From Pseudanabaena biceps (GTDB lineage: Bacteria; Cyanobacteriota; Cyanobacteriia; Pseudanabaenales; Pseudanabaenaceae): DNA of 64,000 nucleotides. The DNA lies in NCBI GenBank assembly GCA_013361095.1, contig JAATWA010000001.1:744001-808000 (forward strand). The letters are read 5' to 3'. This document shows positions 1 through 7,770 of the stretch, piece by piece. The notes beneath the pieces were generated by a model. The model was not told the DNA's origin. It saw only the letters and a program-made list of their open reading frames with translations, and did not search any database. Positions within the stretch are counted from its first letter, which is position 1. Every line of letters begins with the position of its first letter. The translations under genes were made by a program, and so were the position numbers.

Positions 1-120
1 TTCTCTGACCCGCGCTCGGCGTGCCACATTGTCATTACAAACATTAACAATCACATCGCTGACAATAGTTTCTCCTATGGACTGATTTGGTTGAGAATTT
101 GGAAAGTTTTGTATATTCAT
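1..120 (-). CDS. Hypothetical protein, N-terminal fragment cut by the window edge
   Basis: On the minus strand an ATG at 120 opens 40 codons that stay open to the window edge, beginning MNIQNFPNSQ and continuing with VIVNVCNDNVARR. Only the N-terminus is visible, and I recognise no family. A GGAG-like ribosome site is not obvious upstream, where a 59-bp palindrome lies within 21 bases. The open frame and its position support a real gene, but this is weak. Confidence 0.4.
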   Translation of the reverse strand, partial: MNIQNFPNSQPNQSIGETIVSDVIVNVCNDNVARRARVRE

Positions 121-140
121 GGCTAACAGAGTATTTGTAG

Positions 141-199
141 CCCAAGCCCGAGAGGTGAGTGGCGGCGCTTCGCGCCGCCACTCACCTCTCGGGCTTGGG
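141..199. repeat. 59-bp perfect palindrome (28-bp arms, TTC loop)
   Basis: Both arms are fully complementary, starting CCCAAGCCCG and closing on the GGCGGCGC core around a TTC loop. It lies between two divergently read genes, so it is not a shared 3' terminator here. It belongs to the window-wide palindrome family. Confidence 0.9.
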
Positions 200-358
200 T
201 TTGCCCAGCTAATTATAGCGCTCAGGCTCTTTTAGTTTTTGATAAACACTTTCGATCGCGGCTCTGGGATATACCTATACTTGTAGCTACCTATAGTAGA
301 AAAAAGCAAAACTTTATAACTTGCGAACCTTTTGCCCACGCAACTAGCTTTCTCTAGT

Positions 359-1342
359 ATGTCTGACCCGTTTTTCCCAATCACCTATTCCACCCTTGCT
401 CCCCAAGCCATCATTGATCGCATTTTATGCCGTTATCCAATTGGTGAAGTTACCAATTGTGTATTTTGGATGCGCGGTTTAAGTGATATCTATATGGTCG
501 AAGCAGGCGATCGCCGCTATGTGTTGCGCGTTTCCCATGCACATTGGCGCACTAAGGCAGAAACTGAGTTTGAGTTGGAGTTATTAGACTTTCTCCATAA
601 AAATCATATTCCCGTTGCCTATCCGATGTGGACAGAGCAAGGAGAAATTGCGATCGAGATCCCTGCCCTAGAGGGTACTCGCTACGCCGCCCTCTTTACC
701 TATGCCACAGGCAAAGTTGCGGTGGGCGACCTGAATAAAGTCCAAGCTCAGAGATTAGGGGAAACCTTAGCCAAGTTACATCGGGCAGCCCAAGATTTTC
801 AATGCTATTTAGATCGCCCACATCTAACTATTCAGTATTTGCTTGATGACTCACTTGGGGATTTATCGCCATTTTTAGAAGAATCAGCAAGGGATTACAT
901 GGGTGACGCGATCGCCCAAATCAAAGAACAGATCGATGATTTACCTCAAGAAATGCCAATCTGGAGCGTATGTTGGGGCGATCCGCACAGTGGCAATGTG
1001 CATTTTACCGATGACAATCAGATTACGCTTTTTGACTTTGACCAATGTGGCTATGGCTGGCGCTCCTTTGATATTGCTAAGTTTTTGCAGGTAACTTTGC
1101 AGGCGGGAATTAGTCCTAGCGTTCGCAAAGCTTTTTTGCATGGATATCAGTCCACGCAAGCCCTCGAAGAAATCGAATTAACTTGTATGCAGCCACTCAT
1201 GCAGGTTGCTCAAATCTGGTCATGGGCGATTAGCGTTAAGTCGGCAACAATGCATAACCACAGCAAACTTGATCACAGCTATTTTCACTATCGCCTTGAG
1301 CATTTCAAAATGTTGCGATCGCCTGACTGGAAGCCCTTTTAA
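359..1342 (+). CDS. APH/homoserine kinase-type phosphotransferase family protein
   Basis: A protein of 327 aa with the aminoglycoside phosphotransferase / SrkA-like kinase fold. The catalytic loop reads WGDPHSGN (a variant of the HGDxHxxN Brenner motif) and is followed by the metal-binding LFDFDQCGYG segment. The N-lobe contains FWMRGLSDIYMVEAG as a probable glycine-rich nucleotide loop. The ATG at 359 (MSDPFFPITY) is preferred over an in-frame TTG at 332. Members phosphorylate small molecules or protein Ser/Thr; the substrate cannot be read from sequence. It is a single gene, followed by a palindrome and the convergent dihydroorotase-like gene. Confidence 0.8.
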   Translation: MSDPFFPITYSTLAPQAIIDRILCRYPIGEVTNCVFWMRGLSDIYMVEAGDRRYVLRVSHAHWRTKAETEFELELLDFLHKNHIPVAYPMWTEQGEIAIEIPALEGTRYAALFTYATGKVAVGDLNKVQAQRLGETLAKLHRAAQDFQCYLDRPHLTIQYLLDDSLGDLSPFLEESARDYMGDAIAQIKEQIDDLPQEMPIWSVCWGDPHSGNVHFTDDNQITLFDFDQCGYGWRSFDIAKFLQVTLQAGISPSVRKAFLHGYQSTQALEEIELTCMQPLMQVAQIWSWAISVKSATMHNHSKLDHSYFHYRLEHFKMLRSPDWKPF

Positions 1343-1385
1343 AAAGCTATGGCTTGCTTTAGCTGTAACCATACAAGTCAGGACA

Positions 1386-1440
1386 TAAAACCCAAGAGAT
1401 AATTGCGGCGCTTCGCGCCGCAATTATCTCTTGGGTTTTA
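1386..1440. repeat. 55-bp perfect palindrome overlapping the pyrC-like stop codon
   Basis: Arms of 26 bp with a TTC loop; the outer part reads TAAAACCCAAGAG and the core GCGGCGC. It is flanked on the left by a CAGGACA motif and on the right by GCGCAAAGCGCTGTA, motifs seen beside other copies. The TAA stop of the minus-strand pyrC-like gene lies in its last three bases. It sits between convergent genes and may terminate both. Confidence 0.92.
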
Positions 1441-2694
1441 TGAAAGCGCAAAGCGCTGTATTTTGCCGACTAGCGATCGCCCGATGTAATTACTATTTTG
1501 GGACTGCGAGTTGACTTCGCTGGGGCTAGCCACCCAAGGGCAATGGGGATCAAAAAGTGTAGAAAGTTGTGGTGAAGCTAGTCCCAGAACCTTAGCAGGA
1601 TTGACACTCAATGCTTGCCACAACTCCGCGCCAGTTAGCAAACCTGTATTAACTAAGCTTTGCCATAACACAGGAATTGCAAACTGTAAGCCGATCGCAC
1701 CCACAGGAGCAACTTCAAAGGGAACTACTTTTTCTTCGTAGGCACAGGGTGTGTGGTCGATCGCAATGCTATCGATCGCGCCAGTGCGAATCCCCGTAAT
1801 TAAGGCAAGGCGATCGTTTTCACTACCCAGAGGGGGCATCAAGCGCAAATTGGGATCATAGGTATCTAAATCGCGATCGCAATGACACAAATGTAGCCAA
1901 GTTGTACTAGCCGTGACAGGTAAGCCATCATTTTTAGCTTGGGCAATCAGTTCCACACTTTGAGCTGTGGAGATCCTCATAAAGTGAGTGGGCGCTTTGG
2001 TCAGACGCACTAATTCGATCAAAGCCGCAAGAGATGAAGTTTCAGCCGCCGCAGGATATCCCGTCATTCCATATTGCAAAGACCATCGTCCTTCTCGAAT
2101 GACCCCATTTCCAGCTAGGTCAGAATTTTGGGGAAACAAGGCAATAACTTTACCTAGCGGTTTGACATATTCCATCGCCCGTCGCACTAACAACAGATTA
2201 GATATCGTTTTACCCTCAGTGAAACCGATTACCGACTCCGCCAGCTCTGCCATATCGGTGATTTGTTTACCTTCCAAACCTTTGGTAATCGCGCCCCAAG
2301 GTTGCAAAGTCTTTCCATACTTTTGCTGAACATTGCGCCAAAATTCTAGCGCCGCAATGTCATCGATCGCAGGTTGAGTATTGGGCAAAACTCCCACGGT
2401 TACAAACCCCCCATAGTTTGCTGCCGCCGTTAATTCGGCGATCGTTTCTCTAGATTCATGTCCTGGCTCGCCACTGGTGCTATAGAGATCAACTGCGCCA
2501 CCACCTAAGACCAGACCCGAATTTTCATAGGTATTTGTATGTTCAGGAAGTTGACCGTAATCAGGATTAATGTGGATCTGGCGATCGCGATCGATTAGCA
2601 AATCGGCAAATGCTCCTGTAATTGGCAATGAAGCATCAAGAATTTGGACTTGCTTAAAAAGCGCAGGATAAGCAATGGAATTTTCTAAAGACAT
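1438..2694 (-). CDS. pyrC: Dihydroorotase-like protein lacking metal ligands (pseudo-DHOase)
   Basis: A 418-aa amidohydrolase-fold protein of the class I dihydroorotase family, the third step of de novo pyrimidine synthesis. The family hallmark DLHVHLREPG is here DLYSTSGEPG, so both His of the HxH metal site are gone. The HCED His is replaced (FPQNSD), and the HICHIST ligand is Arg (HFMRIST). Only the Asp of the usual DHAPH motif survives (DHTPC). Non-catalytic PyrC' homologues are known to act as scaffolds for aspartate carbamoyltransferase in some bacteria, and this could be one. The last codons lie in a GCGCTTTGCGC repeat flank. Confidence 0.8.
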   Translation of the reverse strand: MSLENSIAYPALFKQVQILDASLPITGAFADLLIDRDRQIHINPDYGQLPEHTNTYENSGLVLGGGAVDLYSTSGEPGHESRETIAELTAAANYGGFVTVGVLPNTQPAIDDIAALEFWRNVQQKYGKTLQPWGAITKGLEGKQITDMAELAESVIGFTEGKTISNLLLVRRAMEYVKPLGKVIALFPQNSDLAGNGVIREGRWSLQYGMTGYPAAAETSSLAALIELVRLTKAPTHFMRISTAQSVELIAQAKNDGLPVTASTTWLHLCHCDRDLDTYDPNLRLMPPLGSENDRLALITGIRTGAIDSIAIDHTPCAYEEKVVPFEVAPVGAIGLQFAIPVLWQSLVNTGLLTGAELWQALSVNPAKVLGLASPQLSTLFDPHCPWVASPSEVNSQSQNSNYIGRSLVGKIQRFALS

Positions 2695-2778
2695 AGCAAA
2701 ACGATTTTCTTTTTACTGTATATCGCTTATGCGCTCCAGCAAAATATATAGCGCTTTTCAAGCAAGCGGGGTATAGAG

Positions 2779-2813
2779 GATCGTCTCTCCACCAAAGGCG
2801 GAGAGACAATCCC
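2779..2813. repeat. Imperfect hairpin, 16-bp arms, AAA loop
   Basis: The sequence around GTCTCTCC / GGAGAGAC pairs with two mismatches around a 3-nt AAA loop. It lies in the gap between two minus-strand genes, close to CGCTATAGCG-type fragments that resemble other repeat flanks. Confidence 0.6.
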
Positions 2814-2885
2814 TTACTTCACTAGACTGGGAAACGCTATAGCGTTAAATCTGATGAGCATTGCTGTTTTATCATGTTGAGAATT

Positions 2886-3656
2886 TTAAAATTTTTTGGA
2901 AATTTTTTGGAGAATCTGTTTAGTAAACAAGATGACAAAACAGGGATTATTAATTAAATATCTACGCCATAGTCGCTTGGGTTCTTGCAAAAACCGATAT
3001 AGCCACTCTAGCCCGATCTCCATCAGCCAACGTGGAGCTTGGGAAACTTGTCCACTATGAAAATCAAATGCTGCACCCACGCCAATCATTACCGATGGTA
3101 ATTTTTGATTAGCGATCGCCATCCAAAGTTCTTGCTTGGGGCATCCCAGAGCTACAAATATTACCTTTGCTCCAGACTGAGCAATAATCTCTAGATCTTC
3201 TGTCAACTGAGCTTCAAAGTTAGGATCACTAAGTTCTAAATAGGGAGGAGCATGTTTACCAGCGATCGCGAGATTAGAAAATTGAGATTTTAAGTTCTGC
3301 TCTAGCCTATTTAAAGTAGCGTCGGTTGCCCCAAAAAGATAAATTGGCAAATTCTCGGCAACTGCCCGCTCACACCATGCCATCATCAGGTCGGGGCCAT
3401 AGACACGCTGTTGATTTCTCGCGCCCAGCGATCGCAATCCCCACACAAGGGGCATACCATCGGGTGTGACGATCTCGGCATTTGCTAGCACTTGAGCATA
3501 GTCCCGATCCCAATAAGCAGTCATCACCACATGCACATTGGCAGCCACGATGTAACCAGATCGCTGCTGTTGCAACATCATGACCATGCGATCGCAGGTT
3601 TCCCCATAACTGGTGGCATCAATACCCACATTCAAAATTGATATGCGTTGACCCAT
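2886..3656 (-). CDS. WecG/TagA/CpsF family glycosyltransferase
   Basis: A 256-aa protein with the full WecG/TagA/CpsF (GT26) pattern: an N-terminal ILNVGIDATSY, then TPDGMPLVWGLRSLG (the conserved DGxP segment), RVYGPDLM, LFGATDATL, VALGCPKQELWM and a C-terminal GLEWLYRFLQEPKRLWRRY. The family transfers N-acetylmannosaminuronate or N-acetylmannosamine to lipid-linked GlcNAc in polysaccharide or teichoic acid assembly at the inner membrane face. The acceptor here is unknown and no polysaccharide genes adjoin it. The ATG at 3656 matches the family start. Confidence 0.9.
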   Translation of the reverse strand: MGQRISILNVGIDATSYGETCDRMVMMLQQQRSGYIVAANVHVVMTAYWDRDYAQVLANAEIVTPDGMPLVWGLRSLGARNQQRVYGPDLMMAWCERAVAENLPIYLFGATDATLNRLEQNLKSQFSNLAIAGKHAPPYLELSDPNFEAQLTEDLEIIAQSGAKVIFVALGCPKQELWMAIANQKLPSVMIGVGAAFDFHSGQVSQAPRWLMEIGLEWLYRFLQEPKRLWRRYLINNPCFVILFTKQILQKISKKF

Positions 3657-3729
3657 AAACTTACAAAGTCTTCCTTTATGCTAATATCATTAAGGCAAAA
3701 AATAAGGTAAAGGAGTTTTGATTCGCTAG

Positions 3730-4152
3730 ATGAATACAGAAATTGCAGAAGACTTATTCACTCAAGGTTTAGAACGCTACAAGCAGGGTGAATCGGCGGC
3801 GACATTAATTCCTGTGTTTGAAAAGGTGTGCGATCGGCAACCTAAGGTCGCTAGCGGTTGGATTTGTTTATCTTGGTTACGCCTATTAGATAACAATGCC
3901 CAACTTGCCCTCAAAGCTGCTCAAAAAGCCGTCAAAATAGCTCCTGAAGATCCTCAAGGTCGCATCAATTTAGCGATCGCGATGTTAGAACTATCGCAAA
4001 AAGGCGTACGCGAACAGGTAGAAGCTGCTCAAAATTGGTTAATGATTCTCAAAGATATTAAGCCAGAAATTATTGAGAATTTTGAAGAAGGGTTGCGTCG
4101 TCGCCCCGACTGGAAAGCTTTAGAAAAAGTTAGAGATTGGTTGCTAAATTAA
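3730..4152 (+). CDS. Tetratricopeptide-like helical repeat protein
   Basis: A 140-aa soluble protein whose helices fit TPR spacing: LFTQGLERYKQGESAATLIP, then ALKAAQKAVKIAPEDPQG, which is a clear TPR second helix and turn. Such proteins are protein-interaction modules, and nothing shows its partner. An AAAGGAG site lies about 13 bases before the ATG. It is divergent from the glycosyltransferase gene with a 73-bp gap holding both promoters. Hairpins follow the stop. Confidence 0.7.
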   Translation: MNTEIAEDLFTQGLERYKQGESAATLIPVFEKVCDRQPKVASGWICLSWLRLLDNNAQLALKAAQKAVKIAPEDPQGRINLAIAMLELSQKGVREQVEAAQNWLMILKDIKPEIIENFEEGLRRRPDWKALEKVRDWLLN

Positions 4153-4165
4153 GATTATATACAGG

Positions 4166-4186
4166 CAAGGGGCTTCAAGCCCCTTG
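4166..4186. repeat. Short perfect palindrome CAAGGGGCTT
   Basis: The 10-bp arms CAAGGGGCTT / AAGCCCCTTG flank a single C. It lies 13 bases after the TPR gene stop. No T-run follows, so a terminator role is uncertain. Confidence 0.7.
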
Positions 4187-4212
4187 TTCAGATAGCTAGT
4201 AAGGCTTTCTTG

Positions 4213-4252
4213 AATCGAGGGGTGGTGCAAAGCGTCACCCCTCGATTTTTTG
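4213..4252 (+). terminator. Rho-independent-type terminator after the TPR gene
   Basis: The stem AATCGAGGGGTG pairs with CACCCCTCGATT around GTGCAAAGCGT, and the right arm runs into TTTTTT. It is a classic GC stem plus U-tract on the plus strand, 60 bases after the stop at 4152. Confidence 0.75.
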
Positions 4253-4265
4253 GTGGCAAATAGCC

Positions 4266-4320
4266 GCTTTCACAATAAAACAAGCAATGGCAAAGCCATT
4301 GCTTGTTTTATTGTGAAAGC
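4266..4320. repeat. 55-bp perfect palindrome (26-bp arms, AAA loop)
   Basis: Arms begin GCTTTCACAATAAAAC and close on ATGGC/GCCAT around AAA. It has the same geometry as the GC-core copies but an unrelated arm sequence. It ends 7 bases before the stop of the minus-strand S4-domain gene. Confidence 0.92.
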
Positions 4321-4327
4321 TTGCTTT

Positions 4328-4570
4328 CTAATCAATGCCGATTATCTCGATTACAAATCCCTCGCCACTCACACGCTGACCAACACGAATCTTGCATCCT
4401 CTCCGAATTTCAACTTTCCCGTCAACTTCTATTTCGCCATCAGTAATCATCAACTTAGCAACACCGCCAGTATCGGCAACACCACAAACTTTTAAGAGAT
4501 TTCCCAAGGTGATATATTCGCTTGCCAATTGAAATTTTTCATGGATCACTTCTTGCATAGGGCTACTCAT
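4328..4570 (-). CDS. S4-domain RNA-binding protein (YbcJ/RlbA-like)
   Basis: An 80-aa protein consisting of one S4 fold: YITLGNLLKVCGVADTGG, then KLMITDGEIEVDGKVEIRRG and KIRVGQRVSG. The GEIEVDGKVEIRRG stretch is the signature of the small stand-alone S4 proteins found near ribosome or DNA replication genes. Its function is probably structured RNA binding, with the target unknown. The start codon at 4570 lies inside a 55-bp palindrome, so translation initiation could be affected by that hairpin. Confidence 0.85.
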   Translation of the reverse strand: MSSPMQEVIHEKFQLASEYITLGNLLKVCGVADTGGVAKLMITDGEIEVDGKVEIRRGCKIRVGQRVSGEGFVIEIIGID

Positions 4571-4620
4571 AATTGTGAATAGAAGAGGTGCAAAGCACCT
4601 CTTCTATTCACAATTATGAG
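4566..4620. repeat. 55-bp perfect palindrome over the S4 gene start codon
   Basis: Arms of 26 bp begin CTCATAATTGTGAATAG and flank an AAA loop. The CAT at 4568-4570 is the start codon of the minus-strand S4 gene, so the whole leader and start codon fold into the hairpin. This is the only copy I see that covers a start rather than a stop. Confidence 0.92.
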
Positions 4621-4659
4621 CCATAAGTAGCTAGGCGCAATGTTGAGACAAATCTAAAA

Positions 4660-4704
4660 CCCAGTTAATAGTTGCGGCGCTTCGCGCCGCAACTATTAAC
4701 TGGG
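4660..4704. repeat. 45-bp perfect palindrome (21-bp arms, TTC loop)
   Basis: Arms begin CCCAGTTAATAGTTG and end on GCGGCGC around TTC. It lies between the S4 gene and the GH10-like gene, both on the minus strand, about 55 bases downstream of the latter's stop. Confidence 0.9.
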
Positions 4705-4759
4705 CTGGAATCCAAAAATCAAATAAAGGCGCATTGCGTCTCTATTTGATTGGTAGAAC

Positions 4760-6349
4760 TTAGCGAGTGGTTGCAGGTTCAAGCCCTGTGGCTTTGCCTT
4801 CTTTGCGAAGGCGATCGCTTTCAGGTTCTATCCATGAATAGACAAAATGACTGAGGCAATTAAGTTTTAATCCTTTGAGCAGAATCGCTTGAGTTTGAGT
4901 TTCAAAGCTGGCATGGCCGTCAAAACTCTGCCCCCAAGTTCCCGCCAAAATTGGACAAACTAAAGTTTCGGGCGCAGATTGACGGATTACTTCGGAGACT
5001 TGTTCGGCGACGCATTTTCCATCATCGCAAAGAGCATAGGTCATCGGATGACGCTCCATATAGCTAGGAAAGCGCTCCCAAGGCTGCATTCTAGGATCAT
5101 ACTTGCCCGACTCAGAACGATTGCCCCCCGAAAAGAAAACCGCACCAATGGGCATGTTATTTTGCTTAACGGGCGAAGTTACAGTCTTTACAAAGCCCAA
5201 CACCCCTTGATAAGCGTGGTTAGTTGCCATATTCCACAATAAATTTTGGGCGATCGCAGCTGTTTGTTGAACATTTTTAATATTGGTGGGTTTTACCTTG
5301 AGCGTTGTCGCCAGTTTCTGCTCAGTCTGCAATACATCATCGGTGGTGATATTACCTTTTTGCAGATAAATCGCCATTAGCTCCCGCACATTTTTATCGC
5401 CAATACTATTCAAGAGCATGGCTTGCGAAGATTGACCATAGATCCAGAGCTGCTTCACATTATCAATTAAGGCTCCCGCCGATGTGTTGGGATAGCGCAC
5501 ATAGTCAAATACCATGCCGTCAGGATTGCGCTGTACCAAAGCTTTGACCGCGTTAGTTAGATCATTCCTTGCGATCGCACTGTAGGGGTCAACAAATAAA
5601 TGATCAACCTCATAGGCATCCTCATAAAAGGCGCGACCATTGCTAACGGCTTGACGATCAAAATTACTATTGGCAATACTATTTTCGCCGTTGCCATTAA
5701 TTGCTAAGGCGGCAGCCTTACCCCGCACTTCGCTATAGCCATAGCCAAAATTCATCGCAAAAGACCACCCATAAACTTTAATACCGCGTTCTTTACCGAT
5801 CGCGATCGCCTTTTGCCAAAGATCATAATCCGCAGCCACCTCTCCCTTTTTGACTGCTTCTTCCATTACTGATCGCCAAGGTGTAGGGTTATTGGCGACA
5901 GGTAATAGAATGCGCCCATCGTAAAAAACTTCCACAAAAATTTGGTTATAGCCGCGATTGGCAACCTTATCAAAAACATCTTCCAATACGCCTGACTTAG
6001 CATCGTTGGGATAAAGTCTGAGCCAAGTTGCTTGAGTTTGCGGGAAAGTGCGATCGCGACAGGCTTGCAACTCAGATTTATGTTTTTGCAATATTGCTTG
6101 GTACTGCGTCTTCGTCTTCGGGTCACTAACGTTTGTGACTAAAGCCGATTTGCGTAACTCATGTTTTCGCAAAATCTCAGCATTGTTGACATCACAGGAT
6201 GGCTTGCCCCACAGAATCTTGTCTGGTAAAGCCCCCGCGATCGCTTGTCCTGTAAATGTTGTAGATGTGACTATGGGCAAAATTCCTAACGAGGCGATCG
6301 TCAACCAATGTCGCAAAGTAAGCTTATTCGAGTCTTTTTGGTATTTCAT
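4760..6349 (-). CDS. Exported GH10-like (DUF4015/GHL10) family protein
   Basis: A 529-aa protein with an N-terminal signal peptide (positive start, hydrophobic LTIASLGILPIVTST, AIAGA cleavage-like site) and a TIM-barrel glycosylhydrolase-like domain: WLRLYPNDAKSG, IFVEVFYDGRILLP, VYGWSFAMNFGYG, FDYVRYPNTS. The family occurs widely in cyanobacteria, and its substrate is not established. The final residues ATGLEPATTR look like translation of a tRNA T-arm/acceptor fragment and may not be native. The gene is single and divergent from the EamA transporter. Confidence 0.75.
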   Translation of the reverse strand: MKYQKDSNKLTLRHWLTIASLGILPIVTSTTFTGQAIAGALPDKILWGKPSCDVNNAEILRKHELRKSALVTNVSDPKTKTQYQAILQKHKSELQACRDRTFPQTQATWLRLYPNDAKSGVLEDVFDKVANRGYNQIFVEVFYDGRILLPVANNPTPWRSVMEEAVKKGEVAADYDLWQKAIAIGKERGIKVYGWSFAMNFGYGYSEVRGKAAALAINGNGENSIANSNFDRQAVSNGRAFYEDAYEVDHLFVDPYSAIARNDLTNAVKALVQRNPDGMVFDYVRYPNTSAGALIDNVKQLWIYGQSSQAMLLNSIGDKNVRELMAIYLQKGNITTDDVLQTEQKLATTLKVKPTNIKNVQQTAAIAQNLLWNMATNHAYQGVLGFVKTVTSPVKQNNMPIGAVFFSGGNRSESGKYDPRMQPWERFPSYMERHPMTYALCDDGKCVAEQVSEVIRQSAPETLVCPILAGTWGQSFDGHASFETQTQAILLKGLKLNCLSHFVYSWIEPESDRLRKEGKATGLEPATTR

Positions 6350-6501
6350 AGGCTTAAAAATATTATTTCCGTCGATTGAGGCTAGAGGGAGTCTAAGAAA
6401 TCGTAACGCTGTAAGTAGGTGTACTGAATTAGCCGTGCCTCAAATTGTTGCCGTCTTGCTTACAACTTTTACCGATACTTTGTTTTTCTAGCTCTATTAG
6501 T

Positions 6502-6598
6502 TACTCCCTTCCCAGTCTAAAAATAGACATTAAAACCCAAGGATTAGCGTTGCGGCGCAAAGCGCCGCAACGTCTAATTTTTCACTGGGAAGGGAGTA
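6502..6598. mobile_element. 97-bp MITE-like unit with TACTCCCTTCCC ends
   Basis: The terminal inverted repeats TACTCCCTTCCCAGT (6502-6516) and ACTGGGAAGGGAGTA (6584-6598) are perfect. Inside are a conserved TCTAAAAATAGACATT stretch and a GC-core hairpin (6548-6572, AAA loop). Two more units of 97 and 96 bp with the same ends or internal stretch occur at 15093 and 63250. TA termini suggest TA-target insertion. Confidence 0.75.
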
Positions 6599-6630
6599 GG
6601 ATAGTCTTCTGTCGAAGAAATATAAAAACC

Positions 6631-7680
6631 ATGAAACTTAGGCTATTACAGTCTGGTGTTTTTTATGCCATTACTGCTGCCATTCTTTTTGGTGCAAGTA
6701 CCCCTTTATCTAAAGCTCTGTTGGGGCAAGCGACTCCTTGGATGCTAGCAGGATTACTATACTTGGGTTCTGGATTAGGTTTATTCATAATTCAAAGCAT
6801 CAAGAAATCCTCTACAGAAGCTAACCTCCAACATACAGACTGGCTATGGCTTGGCGGAGCGATTTTAGCTGGAGGAATTGTCGCTCCAGTGCTAATGATG
6901 TTTGGTTTATCTCATACCCAGAGTGTGATTGCTTCTTTATTACTAAACCTAGAAGGTGTACTTACAGCATTGATTGCATGGTTTGTTTTTCGAGAACATT
7001 TTGATCGGCGTATTGCTATGGGCATGGGGGCAATTACCGCAGGAAGTGTGTTGTTATCTTGGCAAGGTCGTCCAGATTTTGATGGCAATTGGGGATTTAT
7101 GGCAATTATTGCAGCTTGTCTAGGATGGGCAATCGATAATAACCTTACGCGCAAGGTTTCCGCTACCAACCCGATGCAAATAGCCATCTTAAAAGGTTGT
7201 GTAGCAGGGATTGTTAATATTGCGATCGCTCTAGCTATTGGCGATAAATTTCCTAATCTTTTGACTATTGGTTCAATTGGACTAGTGGGCTTTTTGGGTT
7301 ATGGAATCAGTTTAGTTTTGTTCGTTTTAGCGCTGAGGTATATTGGCACATCGCGCACAGGAGCATATTTTTCGATGGCTCCTTTTGTTGGTGCAGCGAT
7401 CGCTATTGTATTTTTCAAGGAACCGATTACCACCAATTTACTACTTGCTTCAGGATTAATGGCAATCGGCGTGTGGCTCCATCTAACCGAAGATCACCAG
7501 CATGAGCATGTACACGAGGCGATCATCCATGAGCATAGCCATACCCATGACGAACACCATCAACACGAACATTTTGAAAATATTTCCAGCCTAAAAGCAC
7601 ATAGCCATCCCCATCAACATCAAACCATTCAACACAAACATCGGCATTATCCCGACATTCATCACCGTCATAGCCACTAA
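6631..7680 (+). CDS. EamA/DMT family transporter with His-rich C-terminal tail
   Basis: A 349-aa protein with about ten hydrophobic segments and the EamA double repeat: FYAITAAILFGASTPLSKAL, then later AIIAACLGWAIDNNLTRKVS and LGYGISLVLFVLALRYIGTS. This is a drug/metabolite-type carrier of the inner membrane. After the last segment (IGVWLHLT) a tail of about 70 residues is packed with HEH, HSH and HQH motifs, suggesting Zn, Ni or Co binding and possibly metal export. I chose the ATG at 6631; a longer frame upstream runs through the MITE-like repeat and is not credible. Confidence 0.85.
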   Translation: MKLRLLQSGVFYAITAAILFGASTPLSKALLGQATPWMLAGLLYLGSGLGLFIIQSIKKSSTEANLQHTDWLWLGGAILAGGIVAPVLMMFGLSHTQSVIASLLLNLEGVLTALIAWFVFREHFDRRIAMGMGAITAGSVLLSWQGRPDFDGNWGFMAIIAACLGWAIDNNLTRKVSATNPMQIAILKGCVAGIVNIAIALAIGDKFPNLLTIGSIGLVGFLGYGISLVLFVLALRYIGTSRTGAYFSMAPFVGAAIAIVFFKEPITTNLLLASGLMAIGVWLHLTEDHQHEHVHEAIIHEHSHTHDEHHQHEHFENISSLKAHSHPHQHQTIQHKHRHYPDIHHRHSH

Positions 7681-7770
7681 GCAGTCCTATCCTAGCGATC
7701 TTTGCGTTAATTCTTAGACACTCATAGACTGACAAGTCTTAACAATGTGGCACACTGACAAGTGTATTTC

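Noticed and set aside
4250..4495. 81-aa plus-strand frame opposite the S4-domain gene
   Set aside because: It is antisense to a clear S4 protein and starts inside a palindrome.
4760..4800. A functional tRNA on the plus strand
   Set aside because: Only a T-arm-like and partial acceptor segment is present; D-arm and anticodon arm cannot be formed.
7685..7760. Riboswitch (M-box type) upstream of corA
   Set aside because: The gap is only about 90 bases and shows just a short direct repeat (ACTGACAAGT), not a conserved riboswitch fold.
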